The notes beneath the pieces were generated by a model that did no database searches, was not told the DNA's origin, and was given only the letters and a program-made list of their open reading frames with translations. This document shows positions 1 through 6,913 of a DNA stretch of 9,050 nucleotides, piece after piece. The DNA lies in the NCBI GenBank assembly GCA_030043675.1, contig JASHXG010000328.1:1-9050 (forward strand), read 5' to 3'. The stretch is from Vulcanimicrobiota bacterium. Lineage in GTDB: Bacteria; Vulcanimicrobiota; Vulcanimicrobiia; Vulcanimicrobiales; Vulcanimicrobiaceae. Made by a program: the position numbers and the translations under genes. How positions within the stretch are numbered: the stretch's first letter is position 1; every line of letters begins with the position of its first letter.

Positions 1-410
1 GTAGCATCGTCCGCCCAATGCACGTCCTCGACGACGAGCAGCGTCGGTATCGCGCTCTTCTGCAGCTCGCCAATGAAGCTCTCAAAGAGCGTGGCTCGGT
101 CGCCGCCGGCTCGAAGCTGCGGCCCAAAGTGGGCGTCCGACGACCGGACCATATCGTAGAGTGGGGCGAGTGGATGTGGGGTTTCCAATGCGTCGCAGGC
201 GCCCCACCACAGTCTCGCTTCGCCGCGCGCCTCTACCAGCGCGCGCAGGACGACGGTTTTCCCGACTCCCGCCTCTCCCGAAAGGAGCACGGCATTCCCG
301 TTACCGCGGGCGGCGAGCCCGAGGCGATCCTTGAGCGTTCGCAGCGGCTCGTCGCGCTCGATGAGCCCGGCCGCAATCGCCGGCGACTTCGGGACGCTAG
401 GCGCGCTCAC
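1..410 (-). CDS. AAA_16-type P-loop ATPase, probable LuxR-like regulator (3' end outside window)
   Basis: This gene reads leftward and runs off the left edge, so only its N-terminal part is visible. The translation has a Walker A motif GEAGVGKT (about 284-261), the block WWGACDALETPHPLAPL (about 210-160), and a Walker B motif LLVVEDVHWADD just before the edge. This combination is typical of the AAA_16 ATPase module of large LuxR-type (LAL-like) regulators and of adenylate cyclase/AAA fusions; the output domain would lie outside the window. The start is uncertain. An ATG at 488 is in frame, directly after a TAG stop, but the 26 codons between it and the GTG at 410 are poor in third-position G/C compared with the codons after 410, and it would leave only 17 bp to the divergent gene. 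GTG at 410 is therefore preferred. Neither start has a well-spaced Shine-Dalgarno. The family call is firm; the regulator role is inferred. Confidence 0.8.
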   Translation of the reverse strand, partial: MSAPSVPKSPAIAAGLIERDEPLRTLKDRLGLAARGNGNAVLLSGEAGVGKTVVLRALVEARGEARLWWGACDALETPHPLAPLYDMVRSSDAHFGPQLRAGGDRATLFESFIGELQKSAIPTLLVVEDVHWADDA

Positions 411-505
411 GTCCCTCGGTCCGCAAAATGGGTAATCGACAACGGCAAATTGGGTGACTTCGCCGAGGTCTGCGGGATTGCTCGGCATCTATGATCTAAG
501 CTGCA
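411..505. promoter_or_regulatory. divergent intergenic region with a possible -10 box for the DUF4242 gene
   Basis: This is the only non-coding space between the leftward ATPase gene (if it starts at 410) and the rightward DUF4242 gene, so any promoters for both should be here or inside the genes. TATGAT at 490-495 matches the bacterial -10 consensus at five of six bases on the plus strand. It lies only 10 nt before the ATG at 506, which would make the transcript nearly leaderless and fits the lack of a Shine-Dalgarno there. No convincing -35 hexamer was seen about 17 nt upstream, so the call is weak. Confidence 0.3.
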
Positions 506-790
506 ATGCCGCGCTACATGGTCGAACGCGCCTTCCAAGACGGACTCTGCATTCCCCTCGACGAGCGTGGCGCGTCGGCCTGCGCGGCGGTCGTCGACGC
601 CAACGCCAAGCACGGCGTCACATGGGTGCATTCTTACGTCAGCCGCGACCTGCGGAAGACGTATTGCGTCTACGACGGCCCTTCGGCCGAGGCGATACGC
701 GCCGCGGCTCACGATACAAATCTACCTGTCGAAAGCATAACACAAGTTCGCGTGCTTGATCCATATTTCTACCGCCCCACCGGCGACTAG
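506..790 (+). CDS. DUF4242 family protein (SCO4226-like, possible nickel binding)
   Basis: This 94-residue protein has the hallmark sequence of DUF4242 throughout: MPRYMVERAF at the N-terminus, GVTWVHSYVSRDLRKTYCVY in the middle, and VRVLDPYFYRP near the end. Members are small ferredoxin-like alpha/beta proteins. One, SCO4226 of Streptomyces coelicolor, is known as a nickel-binding protein, but the cellular role of the family is not established. Seen here are His and Cys residues that could be ligands (His in VHSY, Cys in TYCVY), with no signal peptide or membrane segment. The start at 506 gives the usual family N-terminus; an internal ATG at 518 would cut off the first strand. There is no clear Shine-Dalgarno. 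The methyltransferase follows 10 bp downstream, so the two are probably co-transcribed. Confidence 0.88.
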   Translation: MPRYMVERAFQDGLCIPLDERGASACAAVVDANAKHGVTWVHSYVSRDLRKTYCVYDGPSAEAIRAAAHDTNLPVESITQVRVLDPYFYRPTGD

Positions 791-796
791 GGAGAT
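791..796 (+). promoter_or_regulatory. ribosome binding site of the methyltransferase gene
   Basis: GGAGAT begins right after the DUF4242 stop codon and lies 4 nt before the ATG at 801. It decides the methyltransferase start: the in-frame ATG at 756 lies inside the DUF4242 gene and would add 15 residues that do not look like the family. Confidence 0.6.
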
Positions 797-800
797 AGGC

Positions 801-1889
801 ATGTCCATCGAGACCACCGCGATACCGGCCCGCCAGCCGGACCCCGACAAGCTCAACGCCTTCGTCGGAAAGATGCTCGGCGACTTGGGCGCCATCGCGA
901 CGGCTGCGCTCGTCATCATCGGCGATAAGCTCGGACTCTATCGCGCGCTCCAAAAAGGTGAACCTTTGACCAGCGCAGAGCTCGCCGAGCGCACCGGCAC
1001 CGCCGAACGATACGTCCGCGAATGGCTCGCAAATCAAGCCGCGAGTGGATACCTCGAGTACGACGCCGCGACGCAGCGCTTCTCGCTGCCGCCGGAGCAG
1101 GGCTTCATGCTTGGCGACGAAGGCAGCCCGCTGTACGTCAACGGCTTATTTCAACTGCTGCAATCGATGATCGTCGACGAGCCTGCAATCGCGGAACGCT
1201 TTCGGACCGGCAAAGGGTTCGGATGGCACGAGCACGACGCGCGGCTGTTCGAAGGCTGCGAACGCTTCTTCCGTCCGGGTTACAACGCCAACTTGGTTAA
1301 CGCGTGGATTCCGGCCTTAGAAGGGGTCGAGCAAAAGCTGCGTAAGGGCGCCAAAGTCGCGGACGTCGGCTGCGGACTCGGCGCATCGACGATCATCATG
1401 GCTCAGGCTTATCCCAACTCGCTCTTTCACGGGTTCGACTATCACGCGAAGTCGATCGGACTCGCCCGCGAGCGCGCCAAGGCCGCCGGCGTCGGCGACC
1501 GCATCGTCTTCGAGGTTGCAAGCGCAAAGGCGATCCCGCGAAACGACTACGATTTGATCTCTTTCTTCGACTGTCTGCACGATATGGGCGACCCGGTCGG
1601 CGCAGCACAAGCCGTTCGCCGGGCGCTGGCGCCTGACGGTACCTGGATGCTGGTCGAGCCGTTCGCGAACGATCGTCTCGAGGAGAACCTCAACCCGATC
1701 GGCCGGATCTTCTACGGCTGTTCGACCATGTTATGCACGCCGGGCTCGTTATCGCAAGAAGTCGGCGTGGCGCTGGGAGCGCAAGCCGGTGAGACGCGCA
1801 TTCGCCGGATTGCGAGCGATGCCGGATTCACCCATTTCCGCCGCGCGACCGAAACGCCGTTCAACATCGTCTACGAGGTAAAACTCTGA
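801..1889 (+). CDS. SAM-dependent methyltransferase with N-terminal winged-helix domain (Rv2258c-like)
   Basis: This 362-residue protein has two parts. Residues about 30-105 form a winged-helix-like dimerisation domain of the kind seen in small-molecule O-methyltransferases, with GDKLGLYRAL, SAELAERTGTAERYVREWL and SGYLEYD. Residues about 175-362 form a class I Rossmann methyltransferase: motif I is DVGCGLGAST (188-197), an acidic residue follows strand 2 in FHGFDYH (209-215), and DLISFFDCLHDM (251-262) covers the post-motif region. The layout matches the Rv2258c-like group, often annotated as methyltransferase or as transcriptional regulator because of the N-terminal fold. No recognition-helix features suggest real DNA binding. 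The substrate cannot be read from the sequence; a small hydrophobic or phenolic molecule is typical of relatives. The protein looks cytoplasmic and complete, and the gene follows the DUF4242 gene as a likely two-gene operon. Confidence 0.88.
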   Translation: MSIETTAIPARQPDPDKLNAFVGKMLGDLGAIATAALVIIGDKLGLYRALQKGEPLTSAELAERTGTAERYVREWLANQAASGYLEYDAATQRFSLPPEQGFMLGDEGSPLYVNGLFQLLQSMIVDEPAIAERFRTGKGFGWHEHDARLFEGCERFFRPGYNANLVNAWIPALEGVEQKLRKGAKVADVGCGLGASTIIMAQAYPNSLFHGFDYHAKSIGLARERAKAAGVGDRIVFEVASAKAIPRNDYDLISFFDCLHDMGDPVGAAQAVRRALAPDGTWMLVEPFANDRLEENLNPIGRIFYGCSTMLCTPGSLSQEVGVALGAQAGETRIRRIASDAGFTHFRRATETPFNIVYEVKL

Positions 1890-1901
1890 AGCCCGCTGCT
1901 G

Positions 1902-1916
1902 TCAAAGCGCTTTTGA
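1902..1916. other. short inverted repeat after the methyltransferase gene
   Basis: TCAAAGCGCTTTTGA contains the perfect 10-bp palindrome AAAGCGCTTT (1904-1913) and can also be read as a 5-bp stem TCAAA/TTTGA. It lies 12 nt after the methyltransferase stop and about 50 nt before the next gene. No run of T follows, so it is not a classical intrinsic terminator. It could be a weak transcript-end hairpin or an operator for the membrane-protein gene. The rest of the 1890-1964 gap shows no convincing promoter. Confidence 0.25.
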
Positions 1917-1964
1917 GAGGCGTTTGATGGCGCCGGAGTGACGCATGCCCTAGGATAACCGCGG

Positions 1965-3239
1965 ATGTACGCTGCGCTGCTGCTTGCCGCGGTGGTTGAC
2001 TGGTCGGTTCCTCTCGAAACGTGGAAGTTCAAGACCGGCGACAGTCTGCACTGGGCTGACCCCGACCTCGACGATCGTGACTGGGCGACGCTCAGCCTGA
2101 CAGCTCCCGCCGATGCAAATGACGGCGATCAAGGCATCAGCCGCTATGCGGCCGGGTGGGCCGCACATGGTTACAACGGATACACCGGATTCGCTTGGTA
2201 TCGCATCCGAGTCACGAACGTGACGCCGCGAGAGCGCGATCTTGCGCTGCTCGGACCTGCCATGGTCGATAGCGCGTACCAAATCTACGTGAATGGACGT
2301 TTGCTGGGTGGGATCGGTGACTTCACGCACCCGACTCCCGTCGCATATGGCATCCGCCCAATGAAACTTGGCTTTCTCTCCGGCGGTCATCCGTTGCAGA
2401 TCGCCGTGCGCGTGTGGAGCGGCCCCTGGGCAGCGGGGCCGCGATCGGGCGGGATGCACATCGCGCCCGTCTTGGGCGACCTCGGTGGCGTCGACGCGGT
2501 TTTCAGGTCGGAGTGGTTCGAAAAGATACGCGCCTTCACGCTCGAGATTGCGCAAACGGTTTTCTTCGCGGCACTGGCGTTGGCCGCGCTCAGCCTGATA
2601 CGGTTCGATCGAGCAAAGCTCGGCCTCGCGATGCTGGCTGCTGCGCTGTTTCTCACGGCGCTGTGGCGAGCCAACTTGTCGATATTCTGGCTATCCGGCA
2701 TCGAAAGCTTCCAAACTTTCTTTTACACGCACATCGTTTTGCTCGTACCGATAACGCTCGGTGCATGGACCCTTGCGTGGTGTTACCTGTTTCGTCTGAG
2801 CGAGTCCCGGTTGATCGCGGTCGCAGCATCGGCCTTGACGACCCTATATATCGTGACCGAGTTCCTAAGACGGCCGGCGCTCAACGGCGGCTTCTTGCCG
2901 ATGCTAGCGCCGGCAGCAGCGATGGCTTCAAAATGGGATCGCTATGCATTCTTGGCGTTACTCTTCTATATCGTCTATCGCGGCGTCCGCGAGCGTGGCC
3001 TCGAGGCATGGTTTGCGCTGCCCGCCGTGATTACGGTCTCGATCGGACAATTTTCCGGCGAGCTTCTCGCCTTTGGTGTGCCGGGCATCTGGTTCCCATT
3101 CGGCGCGGGAGTGTCGCTGGCAAATTACGCTTATCTCGCCTCGACCCCGGCGATCGCCCTATTGCTGTGGAGCCGACTTTATGTGCCCATCGCCTTGAGC
3201 AATATGCGCTTGGGTCGACAGCCGTCGAACTCGCCATAG
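1965..3239 (+). CDS. membrane protein with extracytoplasmic beta-sandwich domain and about seven TM helices, no output domain
   Basis: This 424-residue protein starts with a short hydrophobic stretch (MYAALLLAAVV) that may be a minimal signal sequence. Residues about 12-180 look like a galactose-binding-like beta sandwich: LETWKFKTGD, DDRDWATLSL, GFAWYRIRV and YQIYVNGRLLGGIGDF recall the carbohydrate-binding fold of 7TMR-DISM sensors and of GH2 jelly-roll domains. Hydrophobic helices follow at about 191-213, 217-234, 251-277, 282-301, 325-341, 347-371 and 380-403. The layout resembles 7TM-DISM sensors, which usually continue into a histidine kinase, GGDEF or PP2C phosphatase domain. Here the reading frame stops about 20 residues after the last helix, inside the overlapping antisense yjbQ gene. 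The ATG at 1965 has AGGA at 1952-1955, 9 nt upstream. Ligand and signalling partner are unknown. The family assignment is by fold pattern, not by a diagnostic motif. Confidence 0.7.
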   Translation: MYAALLLAAVVDWSVPLETWKFKTGDSLHWADPDLDDRDWATLSLTAPADANDGDQGISRYAAGWAAHGYNGYTGFAWYRIRVTNVTPRERDLALLGPAMVDSAYQIYVNGRLLGGIGDFTHPTPVAYGIRPMKLGFLSGGHPLQIAVRVWSGPWAAGPRSGGMHIAPVLGDLGGVDAVFRSEWFEKIRAFTLEIAQTVFFAALALAALSLIRFDRAKLGLAMLAAALFLTALWRANLSIFWLSGIESFQTFFYTHIVLLVPITLGAWTLAWCYLFRLSESRLIAVAASALTTLYIVTEFLRRPALNGGFLPMLAPAAAMASKWDRYAFLALLFYIVYRGVRERGLEAWFALPAVITVSIGQFSGELLAFGVPGIWFPFGAGVSLANYAYLASTPAIALLLWSRLYVPIALSNMRLGRQPSNSP

Positions 3240-3613
3240 TGAACGCGCTCCCAAGGGCCGAAATCGAGTTTCCCGTTCGTGACCGGGACGACCACTTGAT
3301 GGCCCAGGATCATGCGCTTGAGGTGTGCGTCGGCGTTGTCTTCGCCGGTTCGATGGTGTTCGTAATCCGGTTTGCTGGGCGCAAGCCCCTCTAGCCAGGT
3401 TGCGATATCGCGCCACAGACCGGCCTCGTGGTCGTTGACGAAGATGCTGGCGGTGATGTGCATGGCGCTCACCAGGATGATCCCATCGGTCAGTTTTGCC
3501 TCGGCGCAAAACCGCTCGATCTCGCCGGTGATGTCGAGAATTTCGTACCGTTCCTTCGTTTGAATCGTGAGATAGTCGGTGTGAGTGATCATGGCTGACA
3601 GGCTCTTTCCCAT
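3179..3613 (-). CDS. yjbQ: YjbQ/UPF0047 family protein
   Basis: This 144-residue protein matches the YjbQ (UPF0047) family over its full length. Visible motifs are MHITASIFVNDHEAGL (51-66, the family HTTAAL..NE region), YEHHRTGEDNADAHLKRMILG (84-104), VVVPVTNGKLDFGPWERV and the C-terminal GEFDGCRPKRILLKAMG. Conserved His52, His86/87, His97 and Asp61 form the likely metal or phosphate site. E. coli YjbQ has weak thiamine-phosphate-synthase-like activity, but the physiological role is unsettled. The start is uncertain: ATG at 3613 is used here, while ATG at 3592 (MITHTDYLT) is closer to many family members; neither has a strong Shine-Dalgarno. The C-terminus is the normal family end, so the 61-bp tail overlap with the membrane-protein gene has not truncated it. 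The gene diverges from the LysR gene. Confidence 0.88.
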   Translation of the reverse strand: MGKSLSAMITHTDYLTIQTKERYEILDITGEIERFCAEAKLTDGIILVSAMHITASIFVNDHEAGLWRDIATWLEGLAPSKPDYEHHRTGEDNADAHLKRMILGHQVVVPVTNGKLDFGPWERVHYGEFDGCRPKRILLKAMGT

Positions 3614-3637
3614 TTCTTGGTAAAGGCACCGGCTTGT

Positions 3638-3646
3638 GAGGAGGGG
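3638..3646 (+). promoter_or_regulatory. ribosome binding site of the LysR gene
   Basis: GAGGAGGGG lies 8 nt before the ATG at 3655 and is the strongest Shine-Dalgarno-like site seen in the window. It sits in the 41-bp yjbQ/lysR divergent gap. No clear T-N11-A LysR box or -10/-35 pair was recognised in that gap. Confidence 0.6.
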
Positions 3647-3654
3647 CGTGCTCC

Positions 3655-4668
3655 ATGCCCGACTTGAACGCGCTCGTCATCTTTGCCACGGTGGTCGAGT
3701 CAAACAGTTTCTCTGAGGCCTCCCGGCGGCTCAACGTTCCCGTCTCGACCGTAAGCCGCCGCGTCGCGGAGCTCGAACGAGAGCTGGGCGTCCAGCTGCT
3801 CGAGCGCTCCACGCGCCGGCTCCGTCTAACCGAAATTGGTGCGGAGATATTCGAGCGCGCGCGGCAAGGCGTTGAGTTGAACGATGCGATCAATGACATC
3901 GTTGGCGATCACCTCGAGGTCGTTGCAGGGACCCTGCGCATCTCTTCTCCACCGAGCATCTCGGATTCGCTACTCGCGCCAATGACGGCAGCGCTGCAGG
4001 AAGCACATCCGCAAGTCCGGGTCCAGGTCTTCATTACCGAACGCTTCGTCGACCTTATGACGGAAGGAATCGACGTCGGCTTTATCGTCGGCCCGATTCA
4101 CGATCCCGCGCTCGTTCCGCACTCGATTTTGACGTACCGGCATCGAGTTCTGGCAAGTCCGGCATACATCGCAAAGAACGGCCGGCCGCGCGCACCAGAG
4201 GATCTGCTCGAGCACCGATTGCTCGCATTTTCCTTCTGGCGGCCGGAAAACACGTGGGATTTCGTTAGCGCCGACGGCTCCGAAACGCGATCCATCTCCT
4301 TCCGCCCGTACGTGTCGATGAACGATTATGCCGGTATCATTCCGCGGCTGCTCGACGGAACGGGGATCGGCGAGGTGCCGCCGCTTATTCGACCCGAGCT
4401 CGTTCGCGACGGGGCGTTGGTCGAGGTTATGCCCGATTGGCACTTTCCGTACTTCGATCTCAAGGTCGTCTATCACGGCGGCCGATATGTACCGCGCGTC
4501 GTGCGCCTTTTCACCGAGATCGCGAGCCGGCTTGCGCCGGCGCTCTTTCCCTCGCTCCCGCCCGCGCCTCAGAGGGACAAACACCTTGCATCCCTTGACG
4601 GAAGTTCGCAGCTCGGCCCCCTCGGATCGCGTTTTAAGCCGGGATTTCCGCGCGTTAAACGGCACTGA
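3655..4668 (+). CDS. LysR family transcriptional regulator (CrgA/DmlR-like)
   Basis: This 337-residue protein has the LysR N-terminal helix-turn-helix at about 15-62: SFSEASRRLNVPVSTVSRRV followed by LERELGVQLLERSTRRLRLTEIG. A linker helix follows. From about residue 92 a periplasmic-binding-like effector domain begins (GTLRISSPPSI, DLMTEGIDVGFIVG, HRVLASPAYIAKNG, GTGIGEVPPLI, DWHFPYFDLKVVY, RVVRLFTEIASRL). The ATTVVESNSF-like opening and the effector-domain spacing fit the CrgA/AaeR/DmlR branch. The ligand is unknown. LysR regulators often control the divergent gene, so yjbQ is the obvious candidate target, but no operator was recognised. The protein is about 30-40 residues longer than usual: after PALFPSLPPAP the tail has no family character. 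The stop at 4666-4668 is one base from the convergent hypF stop. Confidence 0.92.
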   Translation: MPDLNALVIFATVVESNSFSEASRRLNVPVSTVSRRVAELERELGVQLLERSTRRLRLTEIGAEIFERARQGVELNDAINDIVGDHLEVVAGTLRISSPPSISDSLLAPMTAALQEAHPQVRVQVFITERFVDLMTEGIDVGFIVGPIHDPALVPHSILTYRHRVLASPAYIAKNGRPRAPEDLLEHRLLAFSFWRPENTWDFVSADGSETRSISFRPYVSMNDYAGIIPRLLDGTGIGEVPPLIRPELVRDGALVEVMPDWHFPYFDLKVVYHGGRYVPRVVRLFTEIASRLAPALFPSLPPAPQRDKHLASLDGSSQLGPLGSRFKPGFPRVKRH

Positions 4669-4669
4669 A

Positions 4670-6913
4670 CTAGCGCACGAGCGCCGCGATTGCAGCTTGG
4701 CCGAGACTGACGCCGCCGTCGTTGGCCGGCACCTTCGCGTTGAGCCATAGACGTGTCCCCAAGCGAGCTGCGAGCAACTCGAGCAGCAGCCGATTTTGAA
4801 AGACGCCGCCCGACGCGACGATCGGCAGCCGCCCAAAGGCACTGCAAGCCTCGACCACGGCACCGGCAAGCGCCGCGTGAAAGGCATAGGCAATCTCGGC
4901 TACGCTGCGACCGCGCAGGCGATCCTCGACGATCGCCGCGAGGAGCGGGCGATAGTCAAGGACGGATTCGCGCATCGGAAAATCGTATGCTGATACCGGA
5001 GCCGAGGTTTCGGCGAGGTGTTCGAGCCACATTGCCGCTTGCGCTTCGAACGTTATGGGGCGGGTAAAGCCGCAGAGTGCCGCCACCGTGTCGAACAGCC
5101 TTCCCACCGAGGTGGTTTTAAACGTTCGCACGCCCGCTCGCGCCAGGCGTTGCGCTTTAAAGTAGCGATCGGGGAAGTCGAACGGCGGAGCGGCGAGATC
5201 CGACAGACCGTCGAGGTCGGCAAGAAAGCCCGCCGCCGCCTGAACCGGAAACGTCGCGGCCGCATCGCCTCCCGGGAGCGCCGCCGCGCGCAGCGCCATC
5301 ACCCGTCGGAATCCTTCCCTGACGCTGCCGAGAAAGAATTCGCCGCCCCATATCGAGCCGTCGTCCCCGTATCCCGTTCCGTCGAACGCCACGCCGATAA
5401 CCCGTGTGTCGAACTCCTCACGCTCGGCGAGAACGCTGGCGACGTGCGCGCGATGGTGCTGAACGGCAAGACGTTCGGCTCCGAGAGAAAGCGCAAATCC
5501 GGTCGAAGCGTATTCGGGGTGCGCGTCATGGACGACGAGCAGGCCGTCGATCGGCACTTCGTACATCGCGCACAGATCGCGCACGGTCGCCTTGAACGCC
5601 TCAAAGGCCGCATAGTGAACGAGATCGCCGATGTGTTGGCTGACGAACGCTTGTCCATCCACGACGAGCGTTATCGCGTTCTTCAAGTCGGCGCCGAGCG
5701 CCAGGATCGCGCGCTTCGCCGGCAGCGATGCCACGACGCCCGGGGCATAGCCGCGCGCGCGGCGGAGCACTATCGGTCCGAAGGGCCCAACGCGCGTCAC
5801 CGAGTCGTCGACGCGGCGCGCGATCTCGCGCTCTCCGACCAGCAGTGCGTCTGCGATGCCCGATAGTTGTTCCAACGCATCGGCATCCTGATAGGCGATC
5901 GGCTCGCTGGAGCGATTTGCGCTGGTCATGACCATCACGTCGGGTGAACCGCCGGCAAAGAGCGCGTGCTGCAGCGGCGTGTAGGGCAGCATGACGCCGT
6001 AATCGTGGTTGTCGGGCGCGATGCCGCCGAGGTCGATCTTTGCGGGCGCGATCACGATCGGGCGTTCCATCGATGCCAGCAACTTCTCGGCTGCGGGCGA
6101 AAGCTCGACGAGCTGGCGGGCCGCAGCCGCGTCGCGAACCATGAGCGCGAACGGGCGCTCCTTGCGATACTTGCGCTCGCGCAGCTTCTGCACCGAATCC
6201 GGGCGGCGCGCGTCACAGGCCAAGTGGTAACCGCCCAACCCCTTGATCGCCACGATCGATCCGCCGCGGAGCAACGCGATCGTTTCCGCGATAGCTGCGC
6301 CAGCGCGTACGCAGCGTGCGCCGGCTCGCAAGACGAAGGCCGGCCCGCACTCGGCGCACGCCACCGGCTGCGCATGAAAGCGGCGGTCGGCGGGATCATC
6401 GTACTCGGCCCGGCAGGCATTGCACATCGGCCAATCCCGCATCGTTGTCTTCGGCCGATCGTAGGGTAAGCCGAGAACGATCGTGTAGCGCGGACCACAA
6501 TTCGTGCAATTGATGTACGGATACCCGAAGCGCCGGTCCGCGAGATCGGTCATCTCTTCCAAACATTCGCGGCAGACGGGTAGGTCGGGCGAAACCCGCA
6601 CCGTCGGACGCTCGGCTCTGATGCTTTCGCGGATTTCGAACTCCTCGAAACCCTCGACCTTAGCGGGCCGCGCTTCGAGCGACGCGATCCGGGCGGCGGC
6701 CGGAGCCTCGCTCTCGATCGCTAACGTGAAGTGCCGCAATGCGCCGGCATCGCCTTCAACGTGGATTTCGACTCCGGTTTCGGCATTGAGCACCCAGCCG
6801 CAGAGGGCGTGCGCGCGCGCCAGCCGGTAGATGAAGGGACGGAAACCGACGCCTTGGACGACTCCCGTCACATGAAGAGATTGCGCGTCGCGCGGTGGAG
6901 CCCGTAATCTCAC
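4670..6913 (-). CDS. hypF: carbamoyltransferase HypF, [NiFe]-hydrogenase maturation
   Basis: HypF uses carbamoyl phosphate and ATP to make carbamoyl-adenylate and transfers the carbamoyl group to the C-terminal Cys of HypE, giving the precursor of the active-site cyanide ligands. The 747-residue protein has the full domain order at normal length. An acylphosphatase domain covers about 10-97 (VTGVVQGVGFRPF at 15-27). Zinc-finger pairs are at Cys114/117, 136/139, 164/167 and 186/189. A YrdC-like domain covers about 205-395 (GGSIVAIKGLGGYHLACD, RKYRKERPFALMV). A Kae1-like domain makes up the rest, with HHRAH (486-490), FDGTGYGDDGSIWGGEF (510-526), SGGVFQNR (701-708) and NDGGVSLGQ (731-739). It starts with GTG at 6913, overlapping the TGA of the upstream glutaredoxin-like gene by 4 nt (GTGA), which suggests coupled translation. 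It is the last operon gene in view; no terminator hairpin separates it from the convergent LysR gene. Confidence 0.97.
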   Translation of the reverse strand: MRLRAPPRDAQSLHVTGVVQGVGFRPFIYRLARAHALCGWVLNAETGVEIHVEGDAGALRHFTLAIESEAPAAARIASLEARPAKVEGFEEFEIRESIRAERPTVRVSPDLPVCRECLEEMTDLADRRFGYPYINCTNCGPRYTIVLGLPYDRPKTTMRDWPMCNACRAEYDDPADRRFHAQPVACAECGPAFVLRAGARCVRAGAAIAETIALLRGGSIVAIKGLGGYHLACDARRPDSVQKLRERKYRKERPFALMVRDAAAARQLVELSPAAEKLLASMERPIVIAPAKIDLGGIAPDNHDYGVMLPYTPLQHALFAGGSPDVMVMTSANRSSEPIAYQDADALEQLSGIADALLVGEREIARRVDDSVTRVGPFGPIVLRRARGYAPGVVASLPAKRAILALGADLKNAITLVVDGQAFVSQHIGDLVHYAAFEAFKATVRDLCAMYEVPIDGLLVVHDAHPEYASTGFALSLGAERLAVQHHRAHVASVLAEREEFDTRVIGVAFDGTGYGDDGSIWGGEFFLGSVREGFRRVMALRAAALPGGDAAATFPVQAAAGFLADLDGLSDLAAPPFDFPDRYFKAQRLARAGVRTFKTTSVGRLFDTVAALCGFTRPITFEAQAAMWLEHLAETSAPVSAYDFPMRESVLDYRPLLAAIVEDRLRGRSVAEIAYAFHAALAGAVVEACSAFGRLPIVASGGVFQNRLLLELLAARLGTRLWLNAKVPANDGGVSLGQAAIAALVR

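Noticed and set aside
18..494. Plus-strand open frame of 158 codons at the left end
   Set aside because: The opposite strand encodes clear Walker A and Walker B motifs of an ATPase, so this frame is a shadow.
756..800. Extended N-terminus of the methyltransferase from ATG 756
   Set aside because: It overlaps the DUF4242 gene, and ATG 801 has a Shine-Dalgarno directly before it.
2414..3394. Plus-strand open frame of 326 codons overlapping the membrane protein in another frame
   Set aside because: The other frame encodes coherent membrane helices, while this one is Arg-rich and without pattern; its end runs through yjbQ antisense sequence.
3159..3899. Minus-strand open frame of 246 codons spanning yjbQ and the start of the LysR gene
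   Set aside because: It is out of frame with the conserved YjbQ protein and antisense to the LysR helix-turn-helix.
3970..4893. Minus-strand open frame of 307 codons across LysR and the end of hypF
   Set aside because: It is antisense to LysR and out of frame with hypF, with no domain pattern.
5018..5866. Long plus-strand open frame of 282 codons opposite hypF
   Set aside because: It is antisense to the well-conserved hypF coding sequence, is very Arg-rich, and has no recognisable domain; long antisense frames are expected in GC-rich genes.
6910..6912. TGA at the end of the glutaredoxin-like gene as a selenocysteine codon
   Set aside because: Reading past it gives hypF sequence in another frame, the GTGA overlap explains it as a stop, and the expected active-site position is a TGT Cys codon.
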